NCBI GenBank assembly: GCA_021234155.1
Contig: JAJEKV010000058.1
Coordinates: 9,176,992-9,240,991 of the forward strand
Length of the DNA stretch: 64,000 bases
Reading direction: 5' to 3'
From: Isoetes taiwanensis
Lineage: Eukaryota > Streptophyta > Lycopodiopsida > Isoetales > Isoetaceae
A program made the position numbers and the translations under genes. Numbering within the stretch: position 1 is the stretch's first letter; each line of letters begins with the position of its first letter. This document shows, in pieces, positions 30,211-42,499 of this stretch. Below the pieces are notes generated by a model. The model ran no database searches. It worked only from the letters and a program-made list of their open reading frames with translations, and was not told the origin of the DNA.

Positions 30211-31619
30211 ATTTGGGTACCAAAAATCTGCCATAGCCATGGAAGCCCAAAGCTCGGCTGCCGAAATAGCTCATGATTATATGGCTGAGATGAAGGATCC
30301 ACCATACCCTAGATTATCAGCTGATATATTTGCAAAATAGTAATATGAGATGCCTTCTAAGTTATAATGGGCAGAAGGCATTTCATTGCCGTTGAAAGAT
30401 CTACGTCCAGAAGTCAGTCATTCTTTTGGTGCCTTGACAGTATAAATATAAACTCTATGGAGAGTAGAGAACTCATAGGAAAACTCTATAGCAAACCTTA
30501 GGCGTTGGAGCTTTGGCATGGTAAAGGTAACGATGTATACAACTGTTAGCTAATAAGTCAGATCCTTCATCGATTAATGTAAAAGACATGACTATCGAAT
30601 AGGAAAAATCCAAATGATCCATTGCCATTTACAAAGTAAAACCAACCTCTTATCTTCTTGCCAACATCAGAGTAAACATCAGGTCCCTTGGCCATAGCTG
30701 CGGGTTTATCAAGGACCCTTGATTATTAAAACGTTCCACCGCTACCCTGCAATACATTAGACGGGTCAACATGTGAAAAAATGTTCACATTGGGGTTACG
30801 TTCTCACGATAATACATGCCATCCAACGGTCCTCGCAGAAAACGCTTATTTGACGCAGCTTGAAATTTTTGAGAAGCATTATATCTATGTGATTTAATGC
30901 CCGGTAGAAATGATCTATGGCCAAACGGAATGCCGCTATAGCTGATGAAGAAAACTGAAGAAACTTGTTGGTGCTTGGATCCGCTCAACCAAAAACTTGA
31001 AACCCTAACTCAAGAGGAATCGGCCTGTACACTCTGAAATTCGCAAGTTCCTGGAGTGAAATGATCTAAGAATCCCTAAGAAGGCAAAATCGGGATGTGC
31101 CTTGATGATTTGGGCTGGATTCTATGGCCTGGAGGCCGGATTCGTGAGCTGCAGGCCGCCTCTCTAACCTGCACGTTAGGTTTAAAAGAAAATAAAAATA
31201 AACAGTTAGTTCGAAATAGTTAAATGGAGTTAACACATGGGGATTTAAAAAAAGTCAAGTTAAAATGGTCATGCCCTAATCCACACAACCCTAAAAAAAC
31301 CCTAAAACTAATGGGAGGATATTCACCACAGGATCTGCCCCCTTTTCTAAAATCAACGGCTGACAAAAAGGTGCACTCTAGAAATACTATTTAGTACACC
31401 TGGATGAATACGGCCACCAAATCATATGAAAACCTTAGAGAAAACAGTACAAAAACACAAAAAAAACCCCTGTTATAATGCTACATATTGGTTACTTCGT
31501 GATGGTAATCATTTCGACTGAAGGGTATATTACAGCAACCATTGAACATGATCATATAAAGCCTAGTGATGCCTATGTTGCCATTCTGCAACAAGCTAGA
31601 TGCTTCAGGGATAGGTTCA

Positions 31620-32000
31620 ATACGCTGTACGTTTTATACGGAATACGTATGAATTGAATGATACGGCACAAATTTGCCGTATAAAACGCAAAAAATACGG
31701 CGGAAAACAATTCCGGCGTTAGAAAATTTTCGGCGTCTGCGAAAAGCAACAAAACAGCGTCTGTGAAAAATTTTCGGCGTCACGCTGAAGATTCTGATTT
31801 TAGCGTCACGCGAAACCAATTTTTTCACGTCGCCGAAACGACGCCTCCGCGTCTGCGAATTTTTTTTCGTCACGCCGGTTAAGATTTTTCGGCGTCGCGA
31901 AATAATTTGAACCGCGTCGCCGAAACATAATCTTCGGCGTCAAGCAGCAGCGAAAATATTTTCGTCTGGCGGTTTTGTTCCTTTCGCGTACGCGAAAATT
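31620..32000. repeat. hAT subterminal repeats, left
   Basis: Many short, irregular TTTTCGGCGTC / GACGCCGAAAA units occur in both orientations. They are mirrored by TTTTCAGACGC/GCGTCTG units at 41575-41830. These are the likely transposase-binding regions. Confidence 0.75.
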
Positions 32001-32599
32001 TTCTAGCTGTTTTGCCCGATTTACTAAGCAAAAAAAATATTTGCGCCACTGTTTGACCTGTTTTGTGGCACTGTTAATAGTATATATAAGAAAAACGTGA
32101 TTAGCCCTAGAATTCACCTCGAACGTTGACCGCCAGGTTGAGTCAAAATACTCCTTGGGAAACGGTTTGCCTTTGAGGTGTCGTTTTTCGAGTCCGCGGA
32201 CTGACGTTGGATCTTTGGGCGTGAGTTTACTCCGTCCCCCAGGGTTTCCAGCCTTGGGTTGGCATCCGCTTCCATAGAATATCCTATAGGGTCCGTCCAA
32301 CCCCCTTGATTCTTTCAAGACGGGCGTCGACGTAACATATGCATTGTGAGCTTGCTCCTTTGCATATATACGTCTTCCTTTAGTTCGTGTAATCAAGGAG
32401 TCAGATTAAGAGACATTGTCAGCCGGGTCCGAGCAATGGTGGCTACTGGTCATGCATCTACCTCTGGAGGTGCAGGCAGCGGTCATGCATCTACCTCTAG
32501 AGGTGCGAGGACTAGCGTGTGCGATGCGGCAGGCCACGGACCGCAACTCGCGGCACATGGTCGCGATGACCGAGTTGGGGTCGAAAGAGGCCCGAATGG

Positions 32600-34717
32600 G
32601 AGTTTGTGAAAGAGTTTGGCGAAATGAGTGGGAATGTGTGTTTTGTGGATACACATCGGTAAATGGTTCTACGCAACAAGAATTCGAGCTCACATCTTAC
32701 GTGAACGAGACGTCGGTGTCGCAACTTGTACTGCATCTGCTGACTTGCGAAAGGATGCCATCGAGAGATTGTCTCGACTGGATGGGATACGCAAAACGAA
32801 GAATAATATGAGAAAAAGACGAGTTACGAATACTCAAGAGCAGGGCCGGGCAGAAGGCATACGAAGATAACTATACCACCCCCCCTGTTGGGACAAAGAT
32901 ACCGACGAGGGCGGACTAGGGTCAATAGGTACAAGCACGGAGAACAGAGAATGATAGAGACAATTGAAATAGTGGAAAGACGTAGACGAAGCAACAGGGG
33001 TTGATCATTGCTTAACATCGAGAGCAATTGAAGAAGACACAACCGAAGGTTGTAGAGGCATTTTATATCTTTGGTCGTCTCCACATATTCGGAGCATAAA
33101 GCAATGAAAGAAGCCTTCCAAGAAGTTGCCAAAGCAGGACCGCTTTTTAGACGCCTTCATACAAGCATGCCAACAATAAGATGGTTGATGAAATACATGG
33201 AAAAATGGTTGAGAGGGTGGAGATGAAGTTGTGTCGTAGGATGGTAGCGCTGCCGACTTCATTAGTGACTGATGGTTGGAGCAATGTAAACAAGGACCAT
33301 CTTATTAATTTCATGATCGTGTATCCGGGGGTGAAGTATTTTTGAAACCGTAGAAACCAAAAAGCCGACCAAGTGACCGGAGATTGGATTTTTCGAAAAA
33401 CAAAGGCCGTGATAGAGAGTTTTGGACCAAGAGAATATTTCAAGTTGTAATGGATAACGCGCCTAATTGCAAGCTAAGCGGGTCAATTCCATCGGAGGCC
33501 GAATTTCCGTGGGTTGCATGCTACTAGTTGCCAATGCCATTGCCTCGAACCTATTGTTTGAAGGACCGGTTCTCACAAAGACACGTGGTTCAAAGATCCC
33601 ATTCAGAAAGCGCGTCGGCTTGTAAAATTCATCACAAAGAAGCCGGCAATTTATGCCATTTACAAGTCATTGCGTCAGAAGAGCCTAGCACTCATGAATC
33701 CTGGGCAAACTCGGTTTGGTTCCAATTATATCTGTCTTGAAAGAGTGCTGAAGTGTCGTGATTGGATTATCTCAACCTTTAATCATACAGAGTTTTTTGA
33801 TTGGGAAAGAAGGCAGAAAGGGAAAAATGCCGCCAAACACCGACAGCAAGCTGCTGCCCTTCGAGAAATGCTTGGGCGGGAGACATTTTGGAAAGGTGTA
33901 AAAAATGTTGTGAGGTGCATGCAACCTGTTTGTCATGCCATCAAAACCCTTGATTCTTCGAAGGCAAGCACTGGAAAGGTCTGGAGGTGTTGGCACTCCA
34001 TTCAATCCTTCCTAGAACGTGATGGTCCCAATGCGCCATTTGACAATGCTAAGCGCCAAAGACTACTCGTGAGACTTCAATGAACGATGGAAGAAGTCAT
34101 ACAGTGATCTTCATGGCGCCGCGCATGCCTTAGACCCACACAACCACGATATGGACCAGCATACAGATAAAGAAGTGATGGGGTCGTTGAAGAAGGTTGC
34201 AAAAATGTTCTATCCCAACAGCTCGGACTACAAGCTTTTCATTGCCGAGTTAACTGAATACCAGAACCTGAGTGGAAGGTGGGCAGATGAAGAGCTTCAC
34301 GACGCACTGGAGAGTCATAAGAAGGAACCAAATATGGAATCATATGCATGGTGGCAAGCCCATGGGCAAGTTACTGATACCTTGCAGGCAATTGCAATGA
34401 CTATCCTCTCTTTGGTATCTTCCAATAGTGCAAGTGAGAGGAATTGGAGTGCCTATAAGTACATACACAGTGTCACCCGCAATCGCTTGCTACATAAGAA
34501 GGCAGACAAACTTGTATACAACTTCTCAAACTGGCGGCTATTGAATCGTAACAGTGGTACATCCGCAATCGATAAGCTACGCCTTTCATGGATGCAGATT
34601 CGGCGGAAGAGGACAGCCAAAGACAAGGAGGGCGAGATGCTTGCAATAAATGCCGCAAGCCATGTTGATGAAGACATTCAACGCGTACCCACTTCGTTGA
34701 TGACGAAGATGATATAG
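32600..34717 (+). pseudogene. hAT transposase (BED - DUF659 - hATC), broken
   Basis: A BED-type zinc finger is split over two frames: WECVFCG, then RIRAHILRERDVGVATC (about 32625-32735). The DUF659 part contains SLVTDGWSNVNKDHLINFMIV (about 33255-33320) and TGDWIF. A long open stretch at 33670-34080 carries RFGSNYICLERVL. The dimerisation domain hATC at about 34425-34545 reads SASERNWSAYKYIHSVTRNRL. Numerous stops and frame changes (for example near 33345, 33450 and 34083) show that the gene is inactive. hAT transposases cut and paste elements with CAGGG-like tips and 8-bp duplications, which matches this element's ends. Confidence 0.85.
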
Positions 34718-35373
34718 ACCAAGCCATATTCTCGACGGATCAAAAGCCGAGGATACCGAGGAGTCCGGATACGTAAAGGCCGTGTTCGAGCAATGCGGTT
34801 GATGACGGATGGGGCTTACGTGATCCAACGGACTCACCTTTGGCGCTTTACCTTGACAAACGAGAGAACGGGCTAGGAAAAACATCGCCTCGAGGGCGTT
34901 TCACTAAAGGAAAAGGGTCATCGGAGGTTGAACCTAGGTTCCCAAAGAAGAAGAGGATGGAACCGCAAATGATGAAATCGATGAAGAAGGCGCCTAGAAA
35001 AATGATGTGATGAGTATCTTCATGCATTGTAATTGGTCTTGAGGATTTTCATACTATTGTAACCGCCCCCGCACTATTAATAAAAAGAAGTTTTTGGTTA
35101 TAATTTTTGTCACAAATGTTTCGTTAATGTATGATAGTTCTTTCTATGTTTCTTTCTATGTTTCTTTCATGTGTAACCGCAGTGCCCTGAAAACCTTCGT
35201 TGGATCAGACCCGTCTCGACCTCCGTTGTTGCTTGCCTCTTCGCATGCGCCAGAATCTTGCTGATGAGAAGTAATCTACGCATGCGAAGGGGCCAAACAG
35301 CCTCGGACCAGCCCGGACGAATCTGATCCATCAGAAGGTTCACAAGGTACTTCGGTACCCAAGTCGGGAATAA

Positions 35374-36710
35374 CTTCGGTATGCCAAATTGGGCTTTGAA
35401 TGCTATCTGGACCTATAATCTGTACTCTATTCCTCTGGGTGGCACATGCTCTGAATACCCAAATGGGTTTGCATGGCATGTGCCACCCAAAGGAATGGAG
35501 GTACAAATTATAGGTCCCGATGGCATCCAAATGGCGATTTGGCAACCATTCAAGAGGATCACGCTCCAGGCCAGGATGAAAGAGACCTGAGTACAAGCAT
35601 CGAGACTTCCCAACCCTTGCTTTCACCCCTCTTTGAACAATGGAACTTAGCATGTAAACTAAGCTATATTGCCCAAAGAGGAGGGGAAAGAAAGATTGGG
35701 AAGTCTCGATGCTTGAACTCATCAATCAACGACATCTAATGAACCCACAGAATCGCAAGCTCCTTCTACAGAAGTCTATATTGTTTGCCTGACAACCATT
35801 CAAGAGGGTTGCGCTCTTGGCTTACTCCCTTTTCGAGTTTCCTGCTTGGCGTATCTAATTCGCCACCTGAGTGAGCGATGTCATCCTAGGGGGCAAATTA
35901 GATACACAAAACAGAAAACGAAGGAGACTAAGCCGTGGTGAGCGAAGTTGAAGACACTTCGGTATGCCAAATTGGGCTTTGAATGCTATCGGACCTATAA
36001 TCATACTCTATTCCTCACGGGTGGCACATGCATTTGAATACCCAAATGGGTTTGCATGGCATGTGCCACCCAAAGGAATGGAGGTACAAATTATAGGTCC
36101 AGATGGCATCCAAATGGCGATTTGGCGTACCAAAGTTAACGTGACGCGTCCTCCAATTTCAAGTCATAGTGATGCTCAAGGTTCTCCATCAATAGAAGGA
36201 GTTAGGATGTTCCATGATTTGGTGCCCTAACACCCCTTTGTATAGATGGACAACGCCGGGCACCACTTTGGCTTGAAATTAGAGTGCGCTCACCTCCCGG
36301 CGCCTCGAGACACAGGTCGGGCATCGAGACGCCCCAATCTTCTTTCCCGGGTCTTTGGACAATGGAACTTAGCATGTAAACTAAGCTACATTGCCCAAAG
36401 AGCCGGGGGGAAAGAAAAACGGGGAAGTCTCGATGCTTGAATTCAGGAGTCAAGCTTGCTTCAATCACTAACATCTAATGAACACACAAAATCGCAAGCA
36501 ACCACTAGGCCTTATATCCTCCGTGGCCACAATAAAAATAGAGTACTCAAAAACCTTGTAACCTCCTCTAGAACGAACGATTTCTGCTCCGACCCCCATT
36601 TTGCGCGTCTTTGTGTAATATAACCTAGCAAAGTATCTAAGATACATTGACACAGAGACACGCAAAAGAGAGTGAGAGCAAAGCTCGCTCCTTCTAAAGG
36701 AGGTAACAAG
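35374..36710. repeat. Series of five long foldbacks inside the hAT
   Basis: Foldback A occurs at 35374-35544 and 35957-36133 (arms with ATGCCAAAT...ATTTGG and GGTGGCACATGC...GCATGTGCCACC). Foldback B occurs at 35595-35714 and 36321-36437 (GCATCGAGACTTCCC...GGGAAGTCTCGATGC). Foldback C is at 36555-36710 (CTTGTAACCTCCT...AGGAGGTAACAAG). Each has arms of about 35-80 bp and a short loop. Further loose GGAAGTCTCGATGC arms occur at 36910 and 36960. No protein is encoded. Confidence 0.85.
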
Positions 36711-37559
36711 AATTTCGAGAAGTCTATATTGTTTGCCACTGAGAATATAAGGCCTGGTGACCTGACAACCATTCAAAAGGGTGAGCGATGTCATCCTAGG
36801 GGGCAAATTAGATACGATAAACAGAAAACGAAGGAGACTCAGCTACAACAGGTGAGCCAGGGTGACCACTAGGACAAACAAAAGAGACTAAGCCAGGATA
36901 AAAGAGATTGGGAAGTCTCAATGCCTTTACTCGTCAAACAGAAAACGAAAGAGCGATTTGGAAGTCTCGATGCTTTTACTATGAGCACTACTCGATCCTT
37001 TGATAACATCATTACACCTTGTTTGAAATAACGTCATTATACCCGCCATTCACAAAATGATACAGGTCAAAATTTGGCATGTCTAAAAATGTAATATCTC
37101 ATTTTCATTGGTCATTTGGATCAATATAATCACCCCAAACCCCGGAGGTGGTGGTAAGAACTGGTTAATGTCCGCATCTCTCTCCTTCACGGCTCCTCCA
37201 CCCCCCCCTCCACAATTCCATCTCGCGAAAGGTTTGAAAAGTGTGCATCTGCCCATCCCTCCTGCGGTCAAAAATGTGGCAACGCGGCATGCGACCTTGC
37301 ATATTAAATATGGCATATTGTAACTTTCAGAAAAATCCATCCGTCTTGCAAGGTTGGACCGAAGCGGCTTTGCAACATCCAATCAAGAACACATCGCATG
37401 TGCATACGATGCCCACACCCCTAGAGTGTACCAGCCCACACGTCGAGGTTGTCACCACAAAATTGGCAATGTCTGTAATCAACAACCTTTAGCTCTTCCC
37501 ATCGACTCTCATACAAATACTCGCGAGGAGATAGGATATCGACCTCTCAAGTCACCCTA

Positions 37560-38511
37560 AAAGGGTCGAGTCTAACGATTTGGTCAAATTGCGCAAGTGC
37601 TCGTTGTTTTCTCTAAGGACCGTTGCCTCCTGTTTAATGCCGCTTAGTTGCCGTTTAGCGTCCTCTAATTCAGCGCCATCTTATCATACCCATCGGCACG
37701 GTCCTTCAAGCGAATATTCTCCTCGAAGTGTCGTTCCGACTTCTCTCATTCTCTAGTTGGGCCCGAATATCCACAAGGTCATTCACGGCTCCGGCCGGCG
37801 CTACCCCCTCACCTCCAAAAGTTGGATAGCGTCAGCAACAAGGTATGTAATGGTGATGGGCTCACCATGTGGCCCACTCTCGCTATCTTCCGATAGCTTG
37901 ACCCTCTTCGTGCTGCCACTACCGCTTCCTTGCCTCCATTTCCTACTCCCATAATTTACGGGCACTTCCTTCACAAGCTCGTAGTATACTTGCTGCGCAA
38001 AACTCTTACTAAACTCACCGTTGTGGGGTAAATGTCCCTTCACTTGGACATGACGCTCGAGTGCTTTTGCTCGAACCACAGCATTCTTGCACTCGTGAGC
38101 CTTATACTTACCCCGTCTACTAGGCCACTCACTTTCAAACTCATTCTTGTCCAAATTTGTGATTACATCGTCGTAGTCTGCTCCACTTGGACAATAGCCA
38201 GGCCCTGCCTCGCCAGCTACATTATGCACCTCTGTGATGGTGCAATTATCCCTCTTTGAAACTTCATCCATCGCACGCAACCTTCTTAACTCTGCCGTGC
38301 GAAACTCATTCGCCCTTGCATGTGCTGCTGCTCTCTCCATTTGCCGAGCAGCTGACATCTCAAGCTCGTTCTCCAACCCTTGATGCCAAGGAGACTGAGT
38401 AGAGGGGGTCCTCAAATTAGAGGGAACCGAAAATCCATGCTGATCCTGCTGCTCTGACGCACCGACATTCCGTGTGTCAGGATTCAATTCTTCGTCCTGT
38501 TCGTGGGACAT
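37560..38511 (-). pseudogene. Unknown coiled-coil protein carried by the hAT
   Basis: The first 236 residues form one open frame from an ATG at 38511. It contains an alanine/arginine helical stretch (SAARQMERAAAHARANEF), a conserved-looking middle (FESEWPSRRGKYKAHECKNAVVRAKALERHV) and a basic SRKWRQGSGSGSTKRVK segment. Past its stop at 37801, other frames continue with coiled-coil sequence (ERHFEENIRLKDRAD, then ELEDAKRQLSG and EATVLRENNEHLRN). The original protein was therefore longer and has been frameshifted. I do not recognise the family. It lies just downstream of the kinase-like gene in the same orientation and may be co-transcribed cargo. Confidence 0.55.
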
Positions 38512-38775
38512 AATTTGGACTGCTGACTTCTATAGGTGCACTGACTGACTTGTATAGGTGTGCTTTGACTTCTTCTCTTTATAATGTTCGTTAGCTGCGA
38601 CATATAAAAAAGCATAGAATAAATAACACAAAAAACACACGAAAAGGAAAACTAAGCTACACAACACACATAGACAATAATCTTTCATGTAGCATCAGAT
38701 AAGTGTTTAATGAATTTAGTTGGAATATTATGTAATACAAGGATGTTTGAATGTAAGTGAATGTGAATATGCACG

Positions 38776-40331
38776 CTAGGCGTGACTAGGACCAGCTTGG
38801 TCTAATGCATCGTCGCCACCCTGGCCAAGTTGAAGAATCCAATCTGATTCCAATTGTGGCCTCGTGCACGGAATTGGAGAGCAATGAAAACTGCTCCGCA
38901 TTGTGTCAAGTAGCTGGGCCATATCAAATTTTCGTGTTTTGTCCCTCATTGGCGACTCAACGCAATGTTTCAAATAGTCGCACATTCTCCGATGCTTGCC
39001 TTGCTGCTCCAAGTTTCCTATTGACTCCATGTAGGAGTGCTTACTAGCAAAGTCAGCTAAGTAGTAGACAATGTACGCTGCCCCGTGTAAATCAAAGTCA
39101 ACCCTTGCAGGCACTGTCTTCGAGCCACTACCAAAAAAAAGATCATCATGCATATATGGATGCCTGGCCCTTTCCATCTCAATTCTTTTCTTACCTTCGC
39201 CATCCATACCCTTGTAATGCCATCGTTTTACCTCCACTGTCTCGTGGATCAACCTGGATTCACCCCAATCACAAATGCCAATGTATACAGCCTGAGGATT
39301 AATACATCCCTTCTCCTTTCCATAATCAAAATGGAGCAATATATTGCCCGGATGCAAGTCCATATGCAAATATCTTTCTTGATGGAGCTTTAGTCTGGCC
39401 GTCTGAAATGACATTGCTAAGTCCCCAACCCTAGAGGCAACAAATAATTCTTTCTTTCTGCGCTCCTCAAGCAGCCTCAAGTCCGTCTCAACTCTGGGGA
39501 CAGCTCCCAACTTCTTAAATGCAAGCTCTGCAAAGGCATTGGACCCATGACTTGTAAAGAAGGTTGCCAACGAACCTCCATTCCAAAAAGGGAAAATTAA
39601 GCCTTGTCTTTCTAGGCCGGTTGTGCTACCAATGCAGCGTATTATACACCCGTGCCTAACTTGCATTCCTGACTCCCTCATGTTCTTCAGCATAGCTTCC
39701 ACTAACTTATTGGGTTCTGTACTATGCTGAAAATTATTATGTTGAAGTTTTACACAATAAGGTTCATCCTTAATAAAACTAGACCCTAAAATATTGCACT
39801 TATACACTGCACCATATGAACCAGAACCAATTCGTTGTCTGTTTATTATTTGTGATGAATCTACCATGGCAAACCAAGTAGTCTTGGCATCTGCTCTTCT
39901 ACGAGCTTCCCACTCCCTATCTGTCTCACCAGGACGTTTGGCTTTTATGGTTTGCGCCAACACTTTCTTAACAAGATGGGGGGGTTGATGGGCCTCTTTC
40001 TTCAATTTTCTGTTGGTCCACGCCGCATTCCATGTCTTTGGCTTTTTTCTTTCAACTCTAGCCTCAAGCGATGACTACTCAAATTTGCAACTTCTGTGAT
40101 CATATTGCCGGTAGTGCGGCTAATATTACCCACTATCCATGTATACCTCTCTTGCTCACTCTTTTCAGGCTCTAGCTCCATCATTCGAAGCTTAAAAGCC
40201 CTCTCGGCATCTTTTACCAGCCCTGCATGGTAGTCTAGCCATCCTTCCTCACTGCTAGTAATCAATTCCAAATCCTGAGCTGAGGCATTGCACAGCCGAT
40301 TACACAACCAGTTCATGAAATCTGGTCTCAA
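38776..40331 (-). CDS. Protein-kinase-like gene carried by the hAT
   Basis: The main frame (409 residues from 40005) has a glycine loop RIGSGSYGAVYKC (about 58-70), a lysine in EPYCVKLQ (K86), a catalytic loop YLHMDLHPGNIL (D216, N221; the HRD arginine is Met), a metal-binding ICDWGES (D246, DWG instead of DFG), an APE-like HPYMHDDLF and a DFDLHGAA block. All residues needed for phosphotransfer appear present, though in variant motifs. An overlapping frame at 40331-40002 (ITSSEEGWLDYHAGLVKDAERAF...) probably is its N-terminal part, joined through a one-base shift near an A-run at about 40045. It belongs to no kinase family I can name. Confidence 0.75.
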
Positions 40332-40559
40332 AGTAGACCATGCTTGTTTTTGTTGTGGTCTAGGTCTACTTCTTTTTCTACGCGGCAGTCTTTGCGAAAG
40401 ATGACTCGAGTTGCACTCAGAGCACGTGTTTTTGAGACGCCAATGCCTCTACTGGTTGCGGCTCTATCTGAGACACTAATGCCACATTTGGTTGCAAGTT
40501 AACTTCGCTCTCTCTTACGAAGTCATACTTCTTGTTTTAAGGGATTGTCTAGCAGGCTA

Positions 40560-41560
40560 GCAAAATGCGACTCCGCGATAATACGCAACTGACAACAGCA
40601 ACACCTACAAGTCAAGCAAAGATAAAACTTTCAATTTAGTGCTTAGCACATGAGGGTAAATCAACTCACTTTAACCAAAACAAAACACTAATTTTATGCT
40701 TCCTACACTAAGACCCTAACATGAGTATGTATGTGCAAGGCCAAGGATAGGGTAACAAATAAAAGGACCAAAACACGATTTATGATCTATAGCCCAGCTA
40801 CTTCCAAAATGCAAGGCTAGCAAGTTTTAAATTCATTGCACTTGTCCTAGGTCACGCTTTTTTCAAAAGACGAGACCAATCGAATGCTTATCAAAACATA
40901 CGCCAGTTCCTATATTAGTGTCGGACTTTCATCAACAACACCATCAGGAACTAGGGTGTGAATTGATAAAACATTCTCCTAACCCTTAATAAAAGTACAA
41001 CGCACACACCTTCGACACCACGTGACCAAGGCCAACAACGGCGTCGGTGAGGGTTATACTCTTACTAAAGGGAGACCCTAGTTGCCTTAAGCTTCAAAGC
41101 AGGCCACCCCCACCCTCGGCATGGCGCAAATAAATGCGGCAATACCGTGCAAGGGGCATGCCTATGCTCTTGGCAACACGCAACCCTAAAAAAGCCTCTC
41201 GGTTGTTGTTTAAGGAAGGCAACCAATTTCTTTTCTTTTTTGGTTTTTTTTTTTTTTTTTTTTACTTTAAAATTATTATTTGCTTAAATTATTATTATTT
41301 TTTTTTTCTAAAATAGGCCAAGCTCAGCCCATTGCACAAGGCACTCACCATCGTTCGCCCCTTACATTGGGGGCAACAAAGCGAGGGCCTAACTCCAGAA
41401 CCTAACCCGCCTACCTATCAAAAACAACAAAAAACCCTAAAACTAAGAAAAACAAAAAAAAAAAAGTTTTGGGTGGCAAATTGCAAGGTTGGGCGCAGGA
41501 AATACCTTGTTTGGCGGGCGCAAAGAAAATCAATCCGCTACCGCGAATATATAAAAAATT
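40560..41560. other. Noncoding right part of the hAT
   Basis: No gene is seen. It contains a T-rich run at 41229-41310 and ends in the right subterminal repeats. Confidence 0.5.
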
Positions 41561-41955
41561 TCACAGACTGCTGAAAACTTCAGCTTCAGACGTCTGAAAA
41601 CTTTTTTCAGACGCTGTGAACGTGAAAACCAAATAAGCCGAACATCGCCCGGTTTCGCGTCTGACGAAATAGTTCAGCGTCTGTGAAAAAAACTTTCGCG
41701 TCTGCTGAATCCGGTTTTCGCCAGACGCTTGAAAGTCGAGTCAGTACTTTTATGGGCGCAAATGTGTATTTCAAGCGTCGCGAAGTTTTTTCACAGACGC
41801 TTTGGGGCTTTTCGCAGACGCCGAAAATTTTTTTTTTCCTACCGGGCGAGGTTTTTTATCGTTAAATACGTATTTTATTAAAAAATACGTATTTTTTGAC
41901 TTTATACGTCAGGAATTTTAATTTTGTACGTATAGAACCTATCCCTGAGATGCTT

Positions 41956-42173
41956 GATGTCATAATTTGCTGACAATGATGGCCTAGTTTGGAACTTGAC
42001 TACATACACGTAGTGTCGCTGTGTTTCATGCTTTAGTGAGGGGATTCCATTTCCCCAACAACATCGAAGAACAAGAATACTTGTATGTTCGTCATTATCA
42101 TCAGTAGCACAAACAGAGCCTCGGCATTCCAAGCTACCACAGTTGCAAGTCAGGTCGTCGCCTTTAGAAACAA
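41956..42173 (-). pseudogene. Possible exon of an unidentified gene (post-SET-like motif)
   Basis: The minus strand after an ACTACAG acceptor at about 42174 encodes GDDLTCNCGSLECRGSV and continues to about 41960, where the hAT insertion cuts it. CNCGSxxCRG resembles the cysteine motif after SET methyltransferase domains, but no SET domain is visible, so the identity is weak. The interrupted sequence resumes at 31605 on the far side of the hAT. Confidence 0.3.
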
Positions 42174-42499
42174 ACCTGTAGTCATATGTCAGGTTTTAAA
42201 CCAAGCAGAGTAACATATCATTAAAGCATGTGGCAGTGTTGGAGTCATAGAACATGGGAGGAGAATCCATGAGCATGGTGAAGGATGCCTTGCTCTAGAC
42301 TGCTTTGAAAATATGCAGCAGATAGGCATTCGTGGCTACAAAATGACATATTCAGGCATCTTAAGAGCATGTACCAGCATAGGTACCATAGCAAAAGGGA
42401 GATGCGTACATGAGCTCATAATTCAGGAGAGAATACAAACTGAAATACAAGTCTAACATCTGATGGCTCAAGTAGCCTCCTAGAAGATATTTGATTTTG

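Larger units (their letters stand above)
27314..31490. mobile_element. 4.2-kb TIR element carrying fragments of several genes
   Basis: The left end (ATATCTAGCATAATAAC, 27314 onwards) and the inverted right end (ending 31490) align over about 100 bp, including a shared TTTTCATATGATTTG block. The interior holds relics of unrelated genes (NAC, PPR, ABTB1-like BTB) on both strands, a foldback MITE and a 32-bp hairpin. This is the signature of a gene-capturing (Pack-type) element. The same ends recur at 43046-44706, 45153-46815 and 46903. No target duplication was confirmed. Confidence 0.55.
31606..41947. mobile_element. hAT transposon, 10.3 kb, with cargo genes
   Basis: The left tip CAGGGATAGGTTC (31606) and inverted right tip GAACCTATCCCTG (ending 41947) are flanked by an exact 8-bp target duplication AGATGCTT (31598-31605 and 41948-41955), diagnostic of hAT elements. 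Subterminal regions (31620-32000 and 41560-41860) are filled with CGGCGTC/GCGTCTG...GAAAA motifs in both orientations. The interior contains a degraded hAT transposase on the plus strand, a series of foldbacks (35.4-36.7 kb), and on the minus strand a coiled-coil protein gene and a protein-kinase-like gene. Confidence 0.93.

Noticed and set aside
30095-30340. Plus-strand frame at the BTB fragment
   Set aside because: Antisense shadow of the minus-strand BTB exon, which has the recognisable domain.
35473-36230. Open frames across the hAT foldbacks
   Set aside because: They repeat the same foldback DNA in several frames, show no domain and are not conserved between the two copies as protein.
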